This document shows positions 26,047 to 35,914 of a stretch of 64,000 bases of DNA, piece by piece (within the stretch, counting starts at the first letter, position 1; the number at the start of each line of letters is the position of its first letter). The notes beneath the pieces are model-generated. The model saw only the letters and a program-made list of their open reading frames with translations, did no database searches and was not told the origin of the DNA. The DNA comes from Alkalicoccus saliphilus (GTDB lineage: Bacteria; Bacillota; Bacilli; Bacillales; Salisediminibacteriaceae), in assembly GCF_003044065.1 (NCBI RefSeq), contig NZ_PZJJ01000005.1:1-64000 (forward strand), in the 5' to 3' direction. The position numbers and the translations under genes are program-made.

Positions 26047-26811
26047 TTAAAAAGAAGAATATTCCTGTTCCACATCTTCGTAGGAAATTACTTGATTTTC
26101 ATCACTTCGAAGTTCAATGATGTAGTCAAAGTCATCAATCGTATATTCTGTGGACCTCACGAATATATCCGGATGTTCCACCACTTTCGTTGCAGGAAGA
26201 CGCATCATTTCAGAAACGAGCATGTGGTGTTTTTCAGATCCTCTCATGGTAGACACAATTCCATCTATTATATATATGTTATCTTCGAGCATTTCATCAT
26301 CCGCCAGCTGGCTCCGTATTGTCTGCTTTAATAACGTGGAGGACAGAAATGACCACTTGCGGTTGGCGCAGACGCTGGCAGCTACGATCGATTCTGTTTT
26401 ACCGACCCGCGGCATGCCCCGGATTCCAATAAGGCGGTGTCCTTCTTTCATAAATATTTCCGCCATAAAATCGACAAGAATACCGAGTTCATCCCTCACA
26501 AAGCGGAATGTTTTCTTTTCGTCTTCATCGCGGACGATGTACCGGCCGTGACGCACAGCAAGCCTGTCCCGGAGTTTAGGCTCCCGGAGTTTCAGTAGTG
26601 TGATAACATCCATCGTATCCATAATGTGTCTGAGGCGCATGATTGCTTCATCACTCTGGCTCCGGATCAGAAGACCACGCCGCTGATGCTCTACTCCATT
26701 GATAGTGGAAATGTTAATACGCAGCATTCCGAGAAGCGAAGCAATTTCACCAAGCAGACCCGGACGGTTTTCGTGTATCTGGTATTCCATATACCATTCC
26801 TTCTTTTCCAT
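26047..26811 (-). CDS. ymfK: YmfK family protein (ACT domain and P-loop)
   Basis: Conserved Bacillaceae protein of unknown function (DUF3388 family). The 254-residue product shows an ACT-like start (ENRPGLLGEIASLLG, near 12-26) and a P-loop, GMPRVGKTES, near 130, suggesting ligand sensing combined with nucleotide binding. ATG at 26811 is preferred over the adjacent GTG because AGAAGGGG lies about nine bases upstream. ymfJ, which precedes ymfK in B. subtilis, is missing. Confidence 0.88.
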   Translation of the reverse strand: MEKKEWYMEYQIHENRPGLLGEIASLLGMLRINISTINGVEHQRRGLLIRSQSDEAIMRLRHIMDTMDVITLLKLREPKLRDRLAVRHGRYIVRDEDEKKTFRFVRDELGILVDFMAEIFMKEGHRLIGIRGMPRVGKTESIVAASVCANRKWSFLSSTLLKQTIRSQLADDEMLEDNIYIIDGIVSTMRGSEKHHMLVSEMMRLPATKVVEHPDIFVRSTEYTIDDFDYIIELRSDENQVISYEDVEQEYSSF

Positions 26812-26902
26812 CACTGCACACCCCTTCTACAGCAGAGCTGTTTATTTATATCATAAACGTAAGTGGGACGTTTGAAAAGAAAAGCTGACATGGATGATTT
26901 GT

Positions 26903-27622
26903 TTAAGTATACCATCCACCGTTTACCTGAAGAACATGGCCGCTGATATAACTGGAATCTTTTTCTGAAAGAAAAGTGATACAGGACGCTATTTCTTCAG
27001 GTTTTGCAAACCGTGATAAAGGGATTTCACTCGTAATCTCCCGCTGCTCCTCAGGAGAATACATTTTCATCATATCTGACTCTACCGCTCCAGGAGCTAC
27101 TGCGTTGACACGTATGCCGCTTGGAGCTGTTTCCTTCGCTAAAGACTTAACAAGACCATTCTGTGCAGCTTTGCAGGTAGAGTAGGTGACTTCCATCGAC
27201 GCTCCAGTTTCTCCCCAGATGGACGAAACGAAAATAATGTTTCCACTCTGTCTTTGAATCATATGAGGAAGCAAGGAACGGATGATGGCCGCAGGAGTTA
27301 TGACAGCAATATTCATTTCTTCACTCATTTTTCCGAATGCCTCCTCCTGAAACAGCATCGGCCTGGATACTCCCGCACTGTGTAAGAGCAGGGCTGGAGT
27401 ATCCGGAAGCTCTGCCAGTGTTTCCACCGTAAGACCGGGATTATTAAAATCCGCCTGGAAAAGCGTTACTTTAGTAACTGGGACAAGCTCTTCCTTAAGC
27501 TTTTCCGCTTTTTCTTTATTGTGGCAGTAGTGAAGAATCAAATTATACTTTTCAGCGAGGGCCTCAGCTGCAGCTTGTCCAATACTGCCTGTAGCTCCTG
27601 TAATTAAAGCCCAGGGCTTCAT
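26903..27622 (-). CDS. ymfI: Elongation factor P 5-aminopentanone reductase (YmfI)
   Basis: Short-chain dehydrogenase. In B. subtilis YmfI reduces the 5-aminopentanone group on elongation factor P to 5-aminopentanol, a modification that helps translation of polyproline stretches and swarming. The 239-residue product has the NAD(P)-binding TGATGSIGQ at residues 8-16 and the catalytic YSTCK at 147-151. Its ATG overlaps the ymfH stop (TAATG), which implies coupling. The specific role is inferred from synteny as well as similarity, since SDR proteins are hard to tell apart. Confidence 0.85.
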   Translation of the reverse strand: MKPWALITGATGSIGQAAAEALAEKYNLILHYCHNKEKAEKLKEELVPVTKVTLFQADFNNPGLTVETLAELPDTPALLLHSAGVSRPMLFQEEAFGKMSEEMNIAVITPAAIIRSLLPHMIQRQSGNIIFVSSIWGETGASMEVTYSTCKAAQNGLVKSLAKETAPSGIRVNAVAPGAVESDMMKMYSPEEQREITSEIPLSRFAKPEEIASCITFLSEKDSSYISGHVLQVNGGWYT

Positions 27623-28920
27623 TATTCACTGACCTCCGGCTTTATTACACAGGCTGAAAGCCTCGTCTCTGTGTCAAAATGAGTCTGCAGGGTTGACTGG
27701 AGACTTTCAGGCGTAAGTTCTTCGAGCACAGGAATCACATCAAAAAGGTGCATGTCGTTAAAGTAATACCTCGTAAACTGATTGGCGATGTATTCCGGTG
27801 AATTCATTGCCCGGAGGAAAAAACCAATTTTCTTTTTTCTGATTCTCCTGAAGCTTTCTTCGTCGAAGGGCTGCTTTTTAAACTCTTCGATTAACTCAGT
27901 AATTTTTCCTGCCAATGATTCAGGTTCACTGGAATCTCCTCCAATCACAGTAAAACCAAAACCTTTTTCAGCCGTATAGTCAAAGCTGAAAGAATCATCT
28001 ATTAAACCGGAAGAAAAAAGATCCTGATAATTTTTCGAACTTTGACCAAACATCATTTCCAGAAGGAGCTGAACAGAAAGTTCATGTTTCAGCAGTTCCC
28101 TGCCCTGCTTATCCGGTTCTGATTCCTTAATGCCTACCAGTGTCTTTCCTACTTTTACAGGCATCGGAATTGTTTTCATCTTTTCGGACACCTGGCCCGG
28201 CTCGTCCGAAAAGAAGCGCTGTGGGCTTTCGGCTGCCGGAAAATTCTTTTCTTTTTGATTCTGTTCAATAAAATTCATCACTTTTTCCGGTTCTACATTT
28301 CCAACAATAAACATTGTCATATTTGCCGGATGATAGAATGTCCTGTAGCACATATATAAATCATCTTTTGTGATACGGCCGATAGACTCTGCTGTCCCGG
28401 CTATATCTGTCTTGACAGGGTGGTTCTGATACATAGCCTGCAGGAGACCAAAAAAGTTCTGCCAGTCTGGGTTGTCTTCATACATGCTGATTTCCTGTTC
28501 AATTATTCCTTTTTCCTTTTCCACTGTTTCCTCCGTGAAATACGGATATTGGACAAAATTCAGCAGAGTTTTCAAATTTGTTTCTACGTTGGAGGTACTT
28601 GAAAATAAATAAGCTGTCCTCGTAAAGCTCGTAAAAGCATTGGCACTTGCCCCCTGCCTGCTGAAATCCTGAAAAACATCACCATTTTCATCTTCAAACA
28701 TTTTATGTTCAAGAAAATGGGCTATTCCATCCGGAACTTTTACGCTTTCCTTTTCTCCCAGAGGAACAAATTCGTTATCTACCGACCCGTATTTTGTTGT
28801 GAAAGTTGCATAAGTTTTGTTAAACCCCGGTTTTGGAAGAATGAATACATCCAGCCCATTCGCAAGTTTTTTCCTATATAAAGTTTCCTGAAGCTGATCG
28901 AATGCTACCTGCTCCATCAT
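27622..28920 (-). CDS. ymfH: M16 family zinc peptidase YmfH
   Basis: Insulinase-type peptidase with an intact inverted zinc motif HFLEH at residues 68-72, 432 residues long, followed by the usual second inactive-type domain. It probably pairs with YmfF, the neighbouring M16 protein that lacks the zinc motif, to make an active heterodimer as in other two-subunit M16 peptidases. Start ATG follows GGGAGGG and overlaps the ymfF stop (TAATG). The physiological substrate is unknown. Confidence 0.92.
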   Translation of the reverse strand: MMEQVAFDQLQETLYRKKLANGLDVFILPKPGFNKTYATFTTKYGSVDNEFVPLGEKESVKVPDGIAHFLEHKMFEDENGDVFQDFSRQGASANAFTSFTRTAYLFSSTSNVETNLKTLLNFVQYPYFTEETVEKEKGIIEQEISMYEDNPDWQNFFGLLQAMYQNHPVKTDIAGTAESIGRITKDDLYMCYRTFYHPANMTMFIVGNVEPEKVMNFIEQNQKEKNFPAAESPQRFFSDEPGQVSEKMKTIPMPVKVGKTLVGIKESEPDKQGRELLKHELSVQLLLEMMFGQSSKNYQDLFSSGLIDDSFSFDYTAEKGFGFTVIGGDSSEPESLAGKITELIEEFKKQPFDEESFRRIRKKKIGFFLRAMNSPEYIANQFTRYYFNDMHLFDVIPVLEELTPESLQSTLQTHFDTETRLSACVIKPEVSE

Positions 28921-30182
28921 TAATTCCCTCCCTTTCCATAAAGAAAGTACGTAGTATCTTTAACTATTTTGGAAGCTGCCCGGACAATATCTTCTTTGGA
29001 TACTTGATCAATTTCTTTAACCCAGTCTTCGGCCCTGATCTTCCGGCCTGCTATTGCTCCATGATACTCCAGTTCAATTCTTCCTCTTGGCACATCGATA
29101 GTTTCCAGAATTTGATTTTTCAGGACTGCTTTCGTCTGGGAGATATCTTCTTCTGTAAAATTCCCGGATTTCATGTCTTCCATCTGCTTATCTATAATGG
29201 TTACAGCCTCTTCGTATTTGTCTGATTCAATGCCGGAAAGTACGAGAAGCAGTCCCTTGTGACTTTCAACACGTGAAGCTGCGTAATAAGCCAGGCTGGC
29301 TTTTTCCCGGACATTCACAAACAGCTTGGAATGAGGAGAACCCCCGAACAGACTGTTGAATACCTGCAGAGCAAAGTAATCCTTATCACCAAACGTTGTT
29401 CCTGTCCGGTATCCTATGTGAAGCTTGGCCTGCTGGATCTGCTGTTCCTCTTTTACAAGGCGGGGCTTCTCAGATTCTTTAGTACCTTCTGTGCTGTAGG
29501 GCACAGGCTCGTTGTTTGTTACCTGCAGATACTGCTCAACAAAATTTTTAATTTCTTCTTCTTCCACGTCACCTACAACATATAAATCCAGCACTGATTC
29601 CCGGAGCATTTGTTTATATACTTCGTAGAGGGAAGCCCCTGTTATATTATCCAGGTCTTCTTCAAACCCGAGTATAGGAAGTGCATAAGCTTCTGCCCTG
29701 CACATTTCCTCATTCAGCCTCATACCGGCATACCTCATTTTGTCATCGTAAATACCGGCGATTTTCTGACGGTGGGATCTTTTTTCCTCTTCTACTGCCT
29801 CTGCCGGAAAACTCTCATTTTCAGTGAGGGGATAAAGCAGTACAGAAGCGAGAAGCTGAACCGCCCGGCCGGTAAGCGGTGTATTATCTGAAAGAAATTT
29901 TTCATTAGCAACTTCAATCCGGAACGTAATTACGTGGTGTTCTCCTTTTTTTACGACATCAGCAGTCAGGTGGGCGCCGTATAATTCTTCAAGGGCCCCC
30001 TGTATATACTGTCTGCCCGGAAAATGTTCAGTTCCTCTTTCCAGTACGGAAGGAAGAAGGGCCCGCGCGGTCACAGTTTCTCTCGAAAGTTTTGTACGTA
30101 CCTGCAGTACGAAGGTTGTTGTTTTAAAAGTTTTCACCGGCATAATATGTGTATTAATAGAGTTGATTGTTACATTTTCCAA
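28920..30182 (-). CDS. ymfF: M16 family protein YmfF, zinc motif absent
   Basis: The 420-residue product has the M16 fold features (TGTTFGDKDYFALQVFN and ASLAYYAASR in the C-terminal half) but no HxxEH zinc motif in the N-terminal half, so it is probably the non-catalytic partner of YmfH. The start is TTG at 30182, eight bases after AGGA; no better ATG is near. It overlaps ymfH by one base. Confidence 0.9.
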   Translation of the reverse strand: MENVTINSINTHIMPVKTFKTTTFVLQVRTKLSRETVTARALLPSVLERGTEHFPGRQYIQGALEELYGAHLTADVVKKGEHHVITFRIEVANEKFLSDNTPLTGRAVQLLASVLLYPLTENESFPAEAVEEEKRSHRQKIAGIYDDKMRYAGMRLNEEMCRAEAYALPILGFEEDLDNITGASLYEVYKQMLRESVLDLYVVGDVEEEEIKNFVEQYLQVTNNEPVPYSTEGTKESEKPRLVKEEQQIQQAKLHIGYRTGTTFGDKDYFALQVFNSLFGGSPHSKLFVNVREKASLAYYAASRVESHKGLLLVLSGIESDKYEEAVTIIDKQMEDMKSGNFTEEDISQTKAVLKNQILETIDVPRGRIELEYHGAIAGRKIRAEDWVKEIDQVSKEDIVRAASKIVKDTTYFLYGKGGN

Positions 30183-30293
30183 TCAGATCATCCTTTCTTT
30201 CCATTAGTTTAACTTCTCTTATTATCCATTTTATACAATTTTTCGTTCTGGACACCTGTAAGAAAATATAGTTCCTCTCACCTGTTCAAACTG

Positions 30294-31016
30294 TTAAAAT
30301 ACACGTTTTCTTAAGACGTGAAATTTGAATTTATCTGCGCGGAAATAGTTTATAGAGTAAAGCACGGGTTCTTCATTTTCATCGTAATGCATTTGTTTCA
30401 AAACGAGCAGAGCTGTTTCAGGCCCGCATTCAAGTATTTCTGAAATAGTATCGTGATAGCCTATCGGCTCAATCTGAGTCATGGCATAGGCGATAGTGGT
30501 CCCTTTCTTTTCAAGCTGGTCAAACAGGGATTGATTTTCATGAGGAACGTAATCACTTACAAGCTGTGCCGGAATTTTATCGAGGCAGTACACGACGGGC
30601 TCGTCGTCGGCCGTACGGACACGTTCAATCGTTATCATTTCATTAAGATCATCATTATGAAACCTGTGTTTATCTTCCTCTTCTGCCGTATTTATTGAAG
30701 AAGATAAAAAAATAGTTCCTGGCTCCTTCTTTCCCCTCCGAATCATGTCAGTAACACTGAACAGCTCCTCGATCCCGGAAGAAAACAGCGGCCGGGAATT
30801 AATAAAGGTCCCGACTCCATGACGACGGATCACAACACTCTCATCTTCCAGCATACGCAGTGCTTCCCTTAAAGTCGCCCGGCTTACTCCGAGCTGTTTG
30901 GAAAGTTGAAACTCTGAAGGAAGCCGCTCACCTGTTTCATAATTTCCTGTTTCAATATCATCTTTTATTTTATCGATTACTTGAAGATATAAAGGTCTTG
31001 AGTCTGATTTAATCAT
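30294..31016 (-). CDS. ymfC: GntR/HutC family transcription regulator YmfC
   Basis: The 240-residue product has a winged helix-turn-helix at 1-75 ([19 protein letters not shown]) and a UTRA ligand-binding domain of HutC type in the remainder. It follows spoIIIE and precedes the M16 pair. In B. subtilis YmfC is followed by the transporter-related ymfD and ymfE genes, which are absent here. The ligand is unknown. Confidence 0.93.
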   Translation of the reverse strand: MIKSDSRPLYLQVIDKIKDDIETGNYETGERLPSEFQLSKQLGVSRATLREALRMLEDESVVIRRHGVGTFINSRPLFSSGIEELFSVTDMIRRGKKEPGTIFLSSSINTAEEEDKHRFHNDDLNEMITIERVRTADDEPVVYCLDKIPAQLVSDYVPHENQSLFDQLEKKGTTIAYAMTQIEPIGYHDTISEILECGPETALLVLKQMHYDENEEPVLYSINYFRADKFKFHVLRKRVF

Positions 31017-31094
31017 CCCGTTTTCCCCCTGCCCGTCTGATTTATTATTTTATACTTTATCACGAAAAAAGCCCTGTCACTAATTCTTCATCGG

Positions 31095-33422
31095 TCAAGA
31101 TTCTTCAGAACGGGCTGCCAAAACTTCCCGGGGCTTGCTGCCTTCGTACGGGCCGACTACTCCCCTTTGTTCCATTTCATCTATTAATCTTGCGGCCCTC
31201 GAGTATCCAATACGGAATCTTCTCTGGAGGAGAGAAACTGAAGCAGTCTGCATGTGAGTTACAAGCTGTACTGCATCCGTATAAAGTTCGTCTTCCGCCT
31301 CACCCATTTCTTTATCAGGTACATCTGAAGGTATCATATCTTCGGCATACTGAGCCTGCTGCTGTTCAATGCAGTGGCGAACAACGCTTTCGACTTCTTC
31401 ATCTCCGAGAAAGGCTCCCTGAATCCGGGTAGCTTTGTTGGAACCGACGGGCATAAACAGCATATCTCCTTTTCCAAGCAGTTTTTCTGCTCCGTTGCTG
31501 TCCAGGATAGTCCTGGAATCCGTGGAGCTGGACACACCGAAAGCGATACGCGAAGGTATATTAGCTTTGATTACTCCTGTAATAACGTCAACGGATGGAC
31601 GCTGTGTCGCTATAATAAGATGAATTCCTGCCGCACGTGCCATCTGGGCAAGCCTTGTTATAGCATCTTCCACTTCTCCGGAAGCTACCATCATAAGGTC
31701 CGCAAGTTCATCCACAAGCACTACAATATAAGGAAGCGGGTTATAAGGATCTTCTTTACGGTTTTCGTTTTCCTTCATGATATGCTGATTGTATCCTTCA
31801 ATATTACGGGTACCTGTAGAAGCAAACAGTTCATAGCGCCGTTCCATTTCACTAACAACTTTTTTCAGCGCCTGGGCAGCTTTTTTAGGCTCAGTAACTA
31901 CAGGAGCCAGCAGATGTGGAATACCGTTATACACGTTCAGCTCCACCATCTTAGGATCAATCATCATCAGCTTAACTTCATGCGGCTTGCTCCGCAGCAG
32001 GATGCTCACAATTATTCCATTAATACACACACTTTTTCCGCTTCCTGTAGCACCGGCCACCAAAAGATGCGGCATTTTGTTCAATTCTGCCATCACTGCA
32101 TCTCCCGATATATCGCGTCCGAGTGCGATAGCCAGCGGATTCTGTTTCGTTTTCATACCCGGGGATTCAAGTACCTCCCTCAGCGTAACGAGTGAAACAT
32201 CCTGATTCGGAACTTCGATACCAATAGCTGATTTCCCAGGTATAGGAGCTTCCATTCTGATATCTTTAGCTGCAAGAGCCAGTGCCAGATCATCGGTCAG
32301 ATTTACAATTTTACTGACTTTTACACCGGTGGAAGGGTAAACTTCATACTTTGTCACGGAAGGCCCGAGATGTACTTTCGTTACTTTTGCAGAAACACCA
32401 AAGCTTGAGAGCGTTTCTTCCAGCTTACGGGCATTTTTGGAAAGAAGCGAATGTTCTTTCGCCTGGGACTGCTTGACAGGTGTCTGCAAAAGTTCCGGTG
32501 AAGGAAGCTGATAATCCACATTTTCCTGTTCCTGAACGACAAGGGACGCCCCTTCTTTACTTTCGTCTGTATGTCCGGATTCCACGTTAGTCTCTACTGG
32601 TGCGGGTTCCGGTGATTTTTCAATTGGGTCGTAGGCATTGGCTGTAAAGTCGTATATTTCCGGTTCCCTGTTTTCTGTCTCTTCAACATTTTCTTTCTGC
32701 TTTGCTTCTGGTGGGTCCTGCTCTGCTTCTTGTGAAGGATTCTTGACTGCTTCTGTTTTTCTGCTTTTCCACCGTTCTTTCATATCGGATTGAAATCTTG
32801 AAAAAATAGCAGTAGTTTTATCCAGCAGTCCTTTCCAGAACGGTTTCTGCTTTTCACTGCTCTGCCTTAAAATTTCTACAAATGACCTGCCTGTTAATAT
32901 AATCAGCCCCGAAGCCGTAATACCTATACCGAGAAGCACAGCGCCGGCCGCGGCAATGAGCTGATAGGCCGTCTGAAATAAAGCAGCCCCTATTATCCCT
33001 CCGGAAACACTCTGAGGATTCCCGAAATTGTTTATATAGTATTGAAAGGGAGTCTGAAAACTGCTGTCGGGAAGATAATTATGTAGAGGCAGATGGAACA
33101 GCATCATTAACCCTAAAGAAGTCACGAATATTCCTGCAGCTCTTCTTGTCCATAATTCTGGAAGTCTCCTTTTCCACATAAAAAACAGTGAAAATAAAAC
33201 GAGTCCTGCATTTAAAACAGGGTGTAGACTTCCTGAAATAAAGCGGAGAACAGATCTTCCTGCTTCACCTGCAGGTCCCAATCCGAGAAGTATCACAACT
33301 GAAATAATGAGCAGAAAGAGCCCGGTAACTTCTATTATGAGGGCCTGTTTCCACTGTTGATGTTTTTTTGTCGTCTTTCTGGCCGGACGCCCTGGTTTCT
33401 TTTTTGTAGATTTCACTGCCAA
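31095..33422 (-). CDS. spoIIIE: DNA translocase SpoIIIE/FtsK
   Basis: Septal DNA pump that clears chromosomes from division septa and, in spore-formers, moves the chromosome into the forespore. The 775-residue product has a basic start, about four membrane segments up to residue 180, an acidic linker, then the motor with Walker A GATGSGKS near 460 and Walker [13 protein letters not shown] near 580, and a C-terminal gamma winged-helix ([16 protein letters not shown]) that reads SRS sequences. The start is TTG at 33422, eight bases after AAGGAG. The length and the presence of the gamma domain fit SpoIIIE; vegetative FtsK function cannot be excluded because other spore genes are missing nearby. 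Confidence 0.95.
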   Translation of the reverse strand: MAVKSTKKKPGRPARKTTKKHQQWKQALIIEVTGLFLLIISVVILLGLGPAGEAGRSVLRFISGSLHPVLNAGLVLFSLFFMWKRRLPELWTRRAAGIFVTSLGLMMLFHLPLHNYLPDSSFQTPFQYYINNFGNPQSVSGGIIGAALFQTAYQLIAAAGAVLLGIGITASGLIILTGRSFVEILRQSSEKQKPFWKGLLDKTTAIFSRFQSDMKERWKSRKTEAVKNPSQEAEQDPPEAKQKENVEETENREPEIYDFTANAYDPIEKSPEPAPVETNVESGHTDESKEGASLVVQEQENVDYQLPSPELLQTPVKQSQAKEHSLLSKNARKLEETLSSFGVSAKVTKVHLGPSVTKYEVYPSTGVKVSKIVNLTDDLALALAAKDIRMEAPIPGKSAIGIEVPNQDVSLVTLREVLESPGMKTKQNPLAIALGRDISGDAVMAELNKMPHLLVAGATGSGKSVCINGIIVSILLRSKPHEVKLMMIDPKMVELNVYNGIPHLLAPVVTEPKKAAQALKKVVSEMERRYELFASTGTRNIEGYNQHIMKENENRKEDPYNPLPYIVVLVDELADLMMVASGEVEDAITRLAQMARAAGIHLIIATQRPSVDVITGVIKANIPSRIAFGVSSSTDSRTILDSNGAEKLLGKGDMLFMPVGSNKATRIQGAFLGDEEVESVVRHCIEQQQAQYAEDMIPSDVPDKEMGEAEDELYTDAVQLVTHMQTASVSLLQRRFRIGYSRAARLIDEMEQRGVVGPYEGSKPREVLAARSEES

Positions 33423-33477
33423 AGTGAGCACTCCTTTATTTCAGCTTTACTTTACGAACGTTTGTTTTTCTCTTATT

Positions 33478-33505
33478 ATTTTACCACGCAGACACTCTAT
33501 GTAAA
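33478..33505 (-). promoter_or_regulatory. Sigma-A promoter of spoIIIE
   Basis: TTTACA (33505-33500), 16 bases, TAAAAT (33483-33478), about 55 bases before the TTG start. Confidence 0.65.
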
Positions 33506-34000
33506 AGCAGCTCTGCTTTTTATCATGATTCCAGCGGTTACTGTCTTCTTAATTTTCTCTTGCGATCGCAACTTCATTATTGAAGTTTCAGGCTGTTGAT
33601 AAAGTGTTTTTTCATGTATGGATTATGCTGCTCTGCTTACGCCTTCCTGGATCGCCCAGGAGTCGCCTGTGCGTCTGCTGCAGGGAAAGCAAAAAAGTTT
33701 TCTTTTCTAGAAAATATCCTTAAAAAAGCCGTTTTCTGATAAAGAAATGGCTCCAGCTGCGTAACGTCCGGTGGAACCGGCACTATTATTTCCTGTTCCG
33801 TGAACTTCCCAACTGCCATAAGAATCCCTTCTTAAACGCAGGAGTGTCCAAAATAAGAGGGGCACTACCCAGCCTCGGTAAGAGAAGGGGGTTATACAAT
33901 GACTGGAATAAATATTCTGCATTAATCATTTAATCAACAAACTTCGACTACTTACTTGAAGTTTCTGCTCCAGTGGTTTTCGTTAACTTCCGTTACAGAA
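33506..34000. other. Intergenic island between rnjB and spoIIIE
   Basis: tepA and ylzJ occupy this position in B. subtilis; neither is recognisable here. The island holds a small hairpin (AACTTCA / TGAAGTT, 33570-33587), a degenerate interspersed repeat (33659-33717) and overlapping minus-strand frames of 60-71 codons around 33637-33922. One of these (start 33819) has a passable AGAAGGGA ribosome site, but its product is unfamiliar and it runs through the repeat, so I do not call it as a gene. Confidence 0.5.
33659..33717 (+). repeat. Interspersed repeat, type 1, copy b
   Basis: Begins with the same GGAGTCGCCTG as copy a at 432 and continues with CTGCTGCAGGGAAA, an A-rich run and TTCTAGAAAAT, in the same order. 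A short palindrome (CCTGG ATCGC CCAGG) lies directly before it. Confidence 0.5.
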
Positions 34001-34053
34001 TAAAATAAAAAGGAGATATCCTCCATGCCGGCTCGGGCATGGGGAACATCTCC
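34001..34053 (-). terminator. Rho-independent terminator of rnjB
   Basis: A long stem of about 18 bp with mismatches (GGAGATGTTCCCCATGCC / GGCATGGAGGATATCTCC) is followed by TTTTTATTTT on the minus strand, 15 bases after the rnjB stop. Confidence 0.93.
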
Positions 34054-34068
34054 GCAACGGAAATTTTA

Positions 34069-35739
34069 TCAGGCTTCCATAATAATCGGCATAATCATCG
34101 GACGGCGTTTTGTTTTTTCATATAAATAGCGGCTTAGTTTGTCCCGCACATGACTTTTCAGCTGAGACCACTCTGTCTGATTTTGTTCCATCGCCTCTCC
34201 GAGAGACTTCGTCACAAGATCCTCCGCTTCTTTAATCAATTTTTCTGATTCTCTTACGTACACAAATCCTCTTGAAATAATATCCGGTCCAGAGAGAATT
34301 TTATCATGTTTTTTGTTCAGTGTAACAACGACGACAAGTATACCGTCTTTGGAAAGAAGTCTGCGGTCCCGAAGCACAATGTTACCTACATCTCCCACAC
34401 CAAGGCCATCGATAAGAACGTGCCCGGAAGGAATTTTATTAGTACGTTTTCCTTTCCTTTTAGAAAACTCAGCAATCTCTCCTTTTTCCAGCAGATAAAT
34501 GTTGTCCTTTTCCACATGAACAGATTCTGCAAGCTGTTTATGAGCATACTGCATACGGAATTCACCGCTTACAGGTATAAAATGCTGGGGCTTGACTAAA
34601 TTCAGAAGCAGCTTCAATTCTTCCTGGCTCGCGTGGCCGGAAACGTGAATTTTTTTCGTTTTTCCGTAAACAACGTCTGCTCCTGTCCGGGAAATTGAAT
34701 CGATCAGCTGGGAAACAAGTTTCTCATTGCCCGGATTCGGCATAGCCGAAATTACAACACGGTCTTTCTTTTCAAGCTTAAACAGCGGGTGGGAGCCTTT
34801 GCCCATCCGTGCGAGTTCGCTCACAGGTTCGCCCTGGCTTCCCGTAGTCAGAATAACCAGATCTTCGCGCGCGCTCTGCTTAACTTCTTTTTTATTGATG
34901 AAAGTTTCATTTTCATCTGTCAAATAGCCCATATCGAGAGCAATGGAAGTCGCTCTTTCGATGTCCTTTCCTACAACGACAATTTTTCTTTCCTGATTTT
35001 CAGCAGCTTTTATAACCTGCTGAATACGATGTATATCTGATGCTACAGTGGACACGACGATTGCTTTGGGCGCTTCATGAAAAGCTTCTTTCAATCCCTC
35101 TGCGACCAGTGATTCCGACGGAGTATAACCCGGGGTTTCCGCGTTACTGCTGTCCGAGAGAAGACATAGAACGCCTTTGGAACCAATTTCAGTAAGTTTA
35201 TCAATGTCCATTGTTTTTCCATCCACCGGATTTTGATCGAATTTAAAATCTCCAGTGTAAAGGATCGGTCCCTGTGAAGTATGAATCACAATTCCGAGAG
35301 AATCCGGTATGCTGTGATTAGTCTGGAAAAAACTTACCGGCGTTTTGGCAATTTTTATTTTGGAATCGGCGTGGACTTCGTGAAATTTCGGACGTTTTTT
35401 CAGTTTAATTTCATCACATTGATCTTTCAGCAGTGCAAGGGTGAACTTTGAACCGTAGACCGGAGCTTTCAAATCCCGCAGCAGGTAAGGCACCGCTCCA
35501 ATATGTTCTTCGTGACCATGGGACAGTATAATAGCTTTTACCCGGTCTTTGTTTTCTATAAGGTAGCTTGTATCCGGAATGACGATATCTACTCCGAGCA
35601 TATCATCTTCGGGATGCATGCACCCGGCGTCGAGAATAAAAATATCTTCATCCAGTTCCACAACGTAAAGATTTTTTCCTGTTTCTCCCAATCCGCCGAG
35701 GGCGAATATACGTATTTTTTCTGTTTGTTGATTTGACAA
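34069..35739 (-). CDS. rnjB: Ribonuclease J2
   Basis: Beta-CASP metallo-beta-lactamase family RNase; in B. subtilis J2 partners with J1 in 5'-3' exonucleolytic RNA decay. The 556-residue product equals J2 in length and its N- and C-terminal sequences, its DFKFDQNP motif and its position after dapA identify it as J2 rather than J1. The metal motif at residues 74-79 reads HGHEEH; J1 enzymes have HGHEDH and B. subtilis J2 has a more degraded form, so three histidines are kept and Asp is replaced by Glu78. VSGHASQEEL supplies the C-terminal metal histidine. TTG at 35739 lies eight bases after AGGAGG and gives the right length; the longer frame is an artefact. Confidence 0.93.
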   Translation of the reverse strand: MSNQQTEKIRIFALGGLGETGKNLYVVELDEDIFILDAGCMHPEDDMLGVDIVIPDTSYLIENKDRVKAIILSHGHEEHIGAVPYLLRDLKAPVYGSKFTLALLKDQCDEIKLKKRPKFHEVHADSKIKIAKTPVSFFQTNHSIPDSLGIVIHTSQGPILYTGDFKFDQNPVDGKTMDIDKLTEIGSKGVLCLLSDSSNAETPGYTPSESLVAEGLKEAFHEAPKAIVVSTVASDIHRIQQVIKAAENQERKIVVVGKDIERATSIALDMGYLTDENETFINKKEVKQSAREDLVILTTGSQGEPVSELARMGKGSHPLFKLEKKDRVVISAMPNPGNEKLVSQLIDSISRTGADVVYGKTKKIHVSGHASQEELKLLLNLVKPQHFIPVSGEFRMQYAHKQLAESVHVEKDNIYLLEKGEIAEFSKRKGKRTNKIPSGHVLIDGLGVGDVGNIVLRDRRLLSKDGILVVVVTLNKKHDKILSGPDIISRGFVYVRESEKLIKEAEDLVTKSLGEAMEQNQTEWSQLKSHVRDKLSRYLYEKTKRRPMIMPIIMEA

Positions 35740-35792
35740 TGAATGTTCCTCCTGTTTTATATATTCAAGCCCGTTCTCTGCCTCTCGAAACA

Positions 35793-35822
35793 AGTATACA
35801 TGAAGTATGTTTTCTACTACAA
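35793..35822 (-). promoter_or_regulatory. Sigma-A promoter of rnjB
   Basis: TTGTAG (35822-35817), 18 bases, TATACT (35798-35793), between the dapA terminator and the rnjB start, giving a leader of about 45 bases. Confidence 0.65.
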
Positions 35823-35865
35823 GCACTGCAGATAAAATATTTCCTGCTCTGCCCGTTGTTTCCCA

Positions 35866-35900
35866 TAAAAAAGACGCCATGACCTTACGTCATGACGCCT
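35866..35900 (-). terminator. Rho-independent terminator of asd-dapG-dapA
   Basis: A 12-bp stem (AGGCGTCATGAC / GTCATGGCGTCT) with a five-base loop and a T-run on the minus strand, 14 bases after the dapA stop. Confidence 0.94.
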
Positions 35901-35914
35901 TCACTATACTTTCA

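Noticed and set aside
33461-33473. CGAACGTTTG sequence near spoIIIE resembling an SOS box
   Set aside because: The two half sites lack the four-base spacer of the LexA consensus.
33637-33819. 60-codon minus-strand frame with an AGAAGGGA ribosome site
   Set aside because: The product is unfamiliar, the frame passes through the repeat and it does not resemble YlzJ; kept only as a note.
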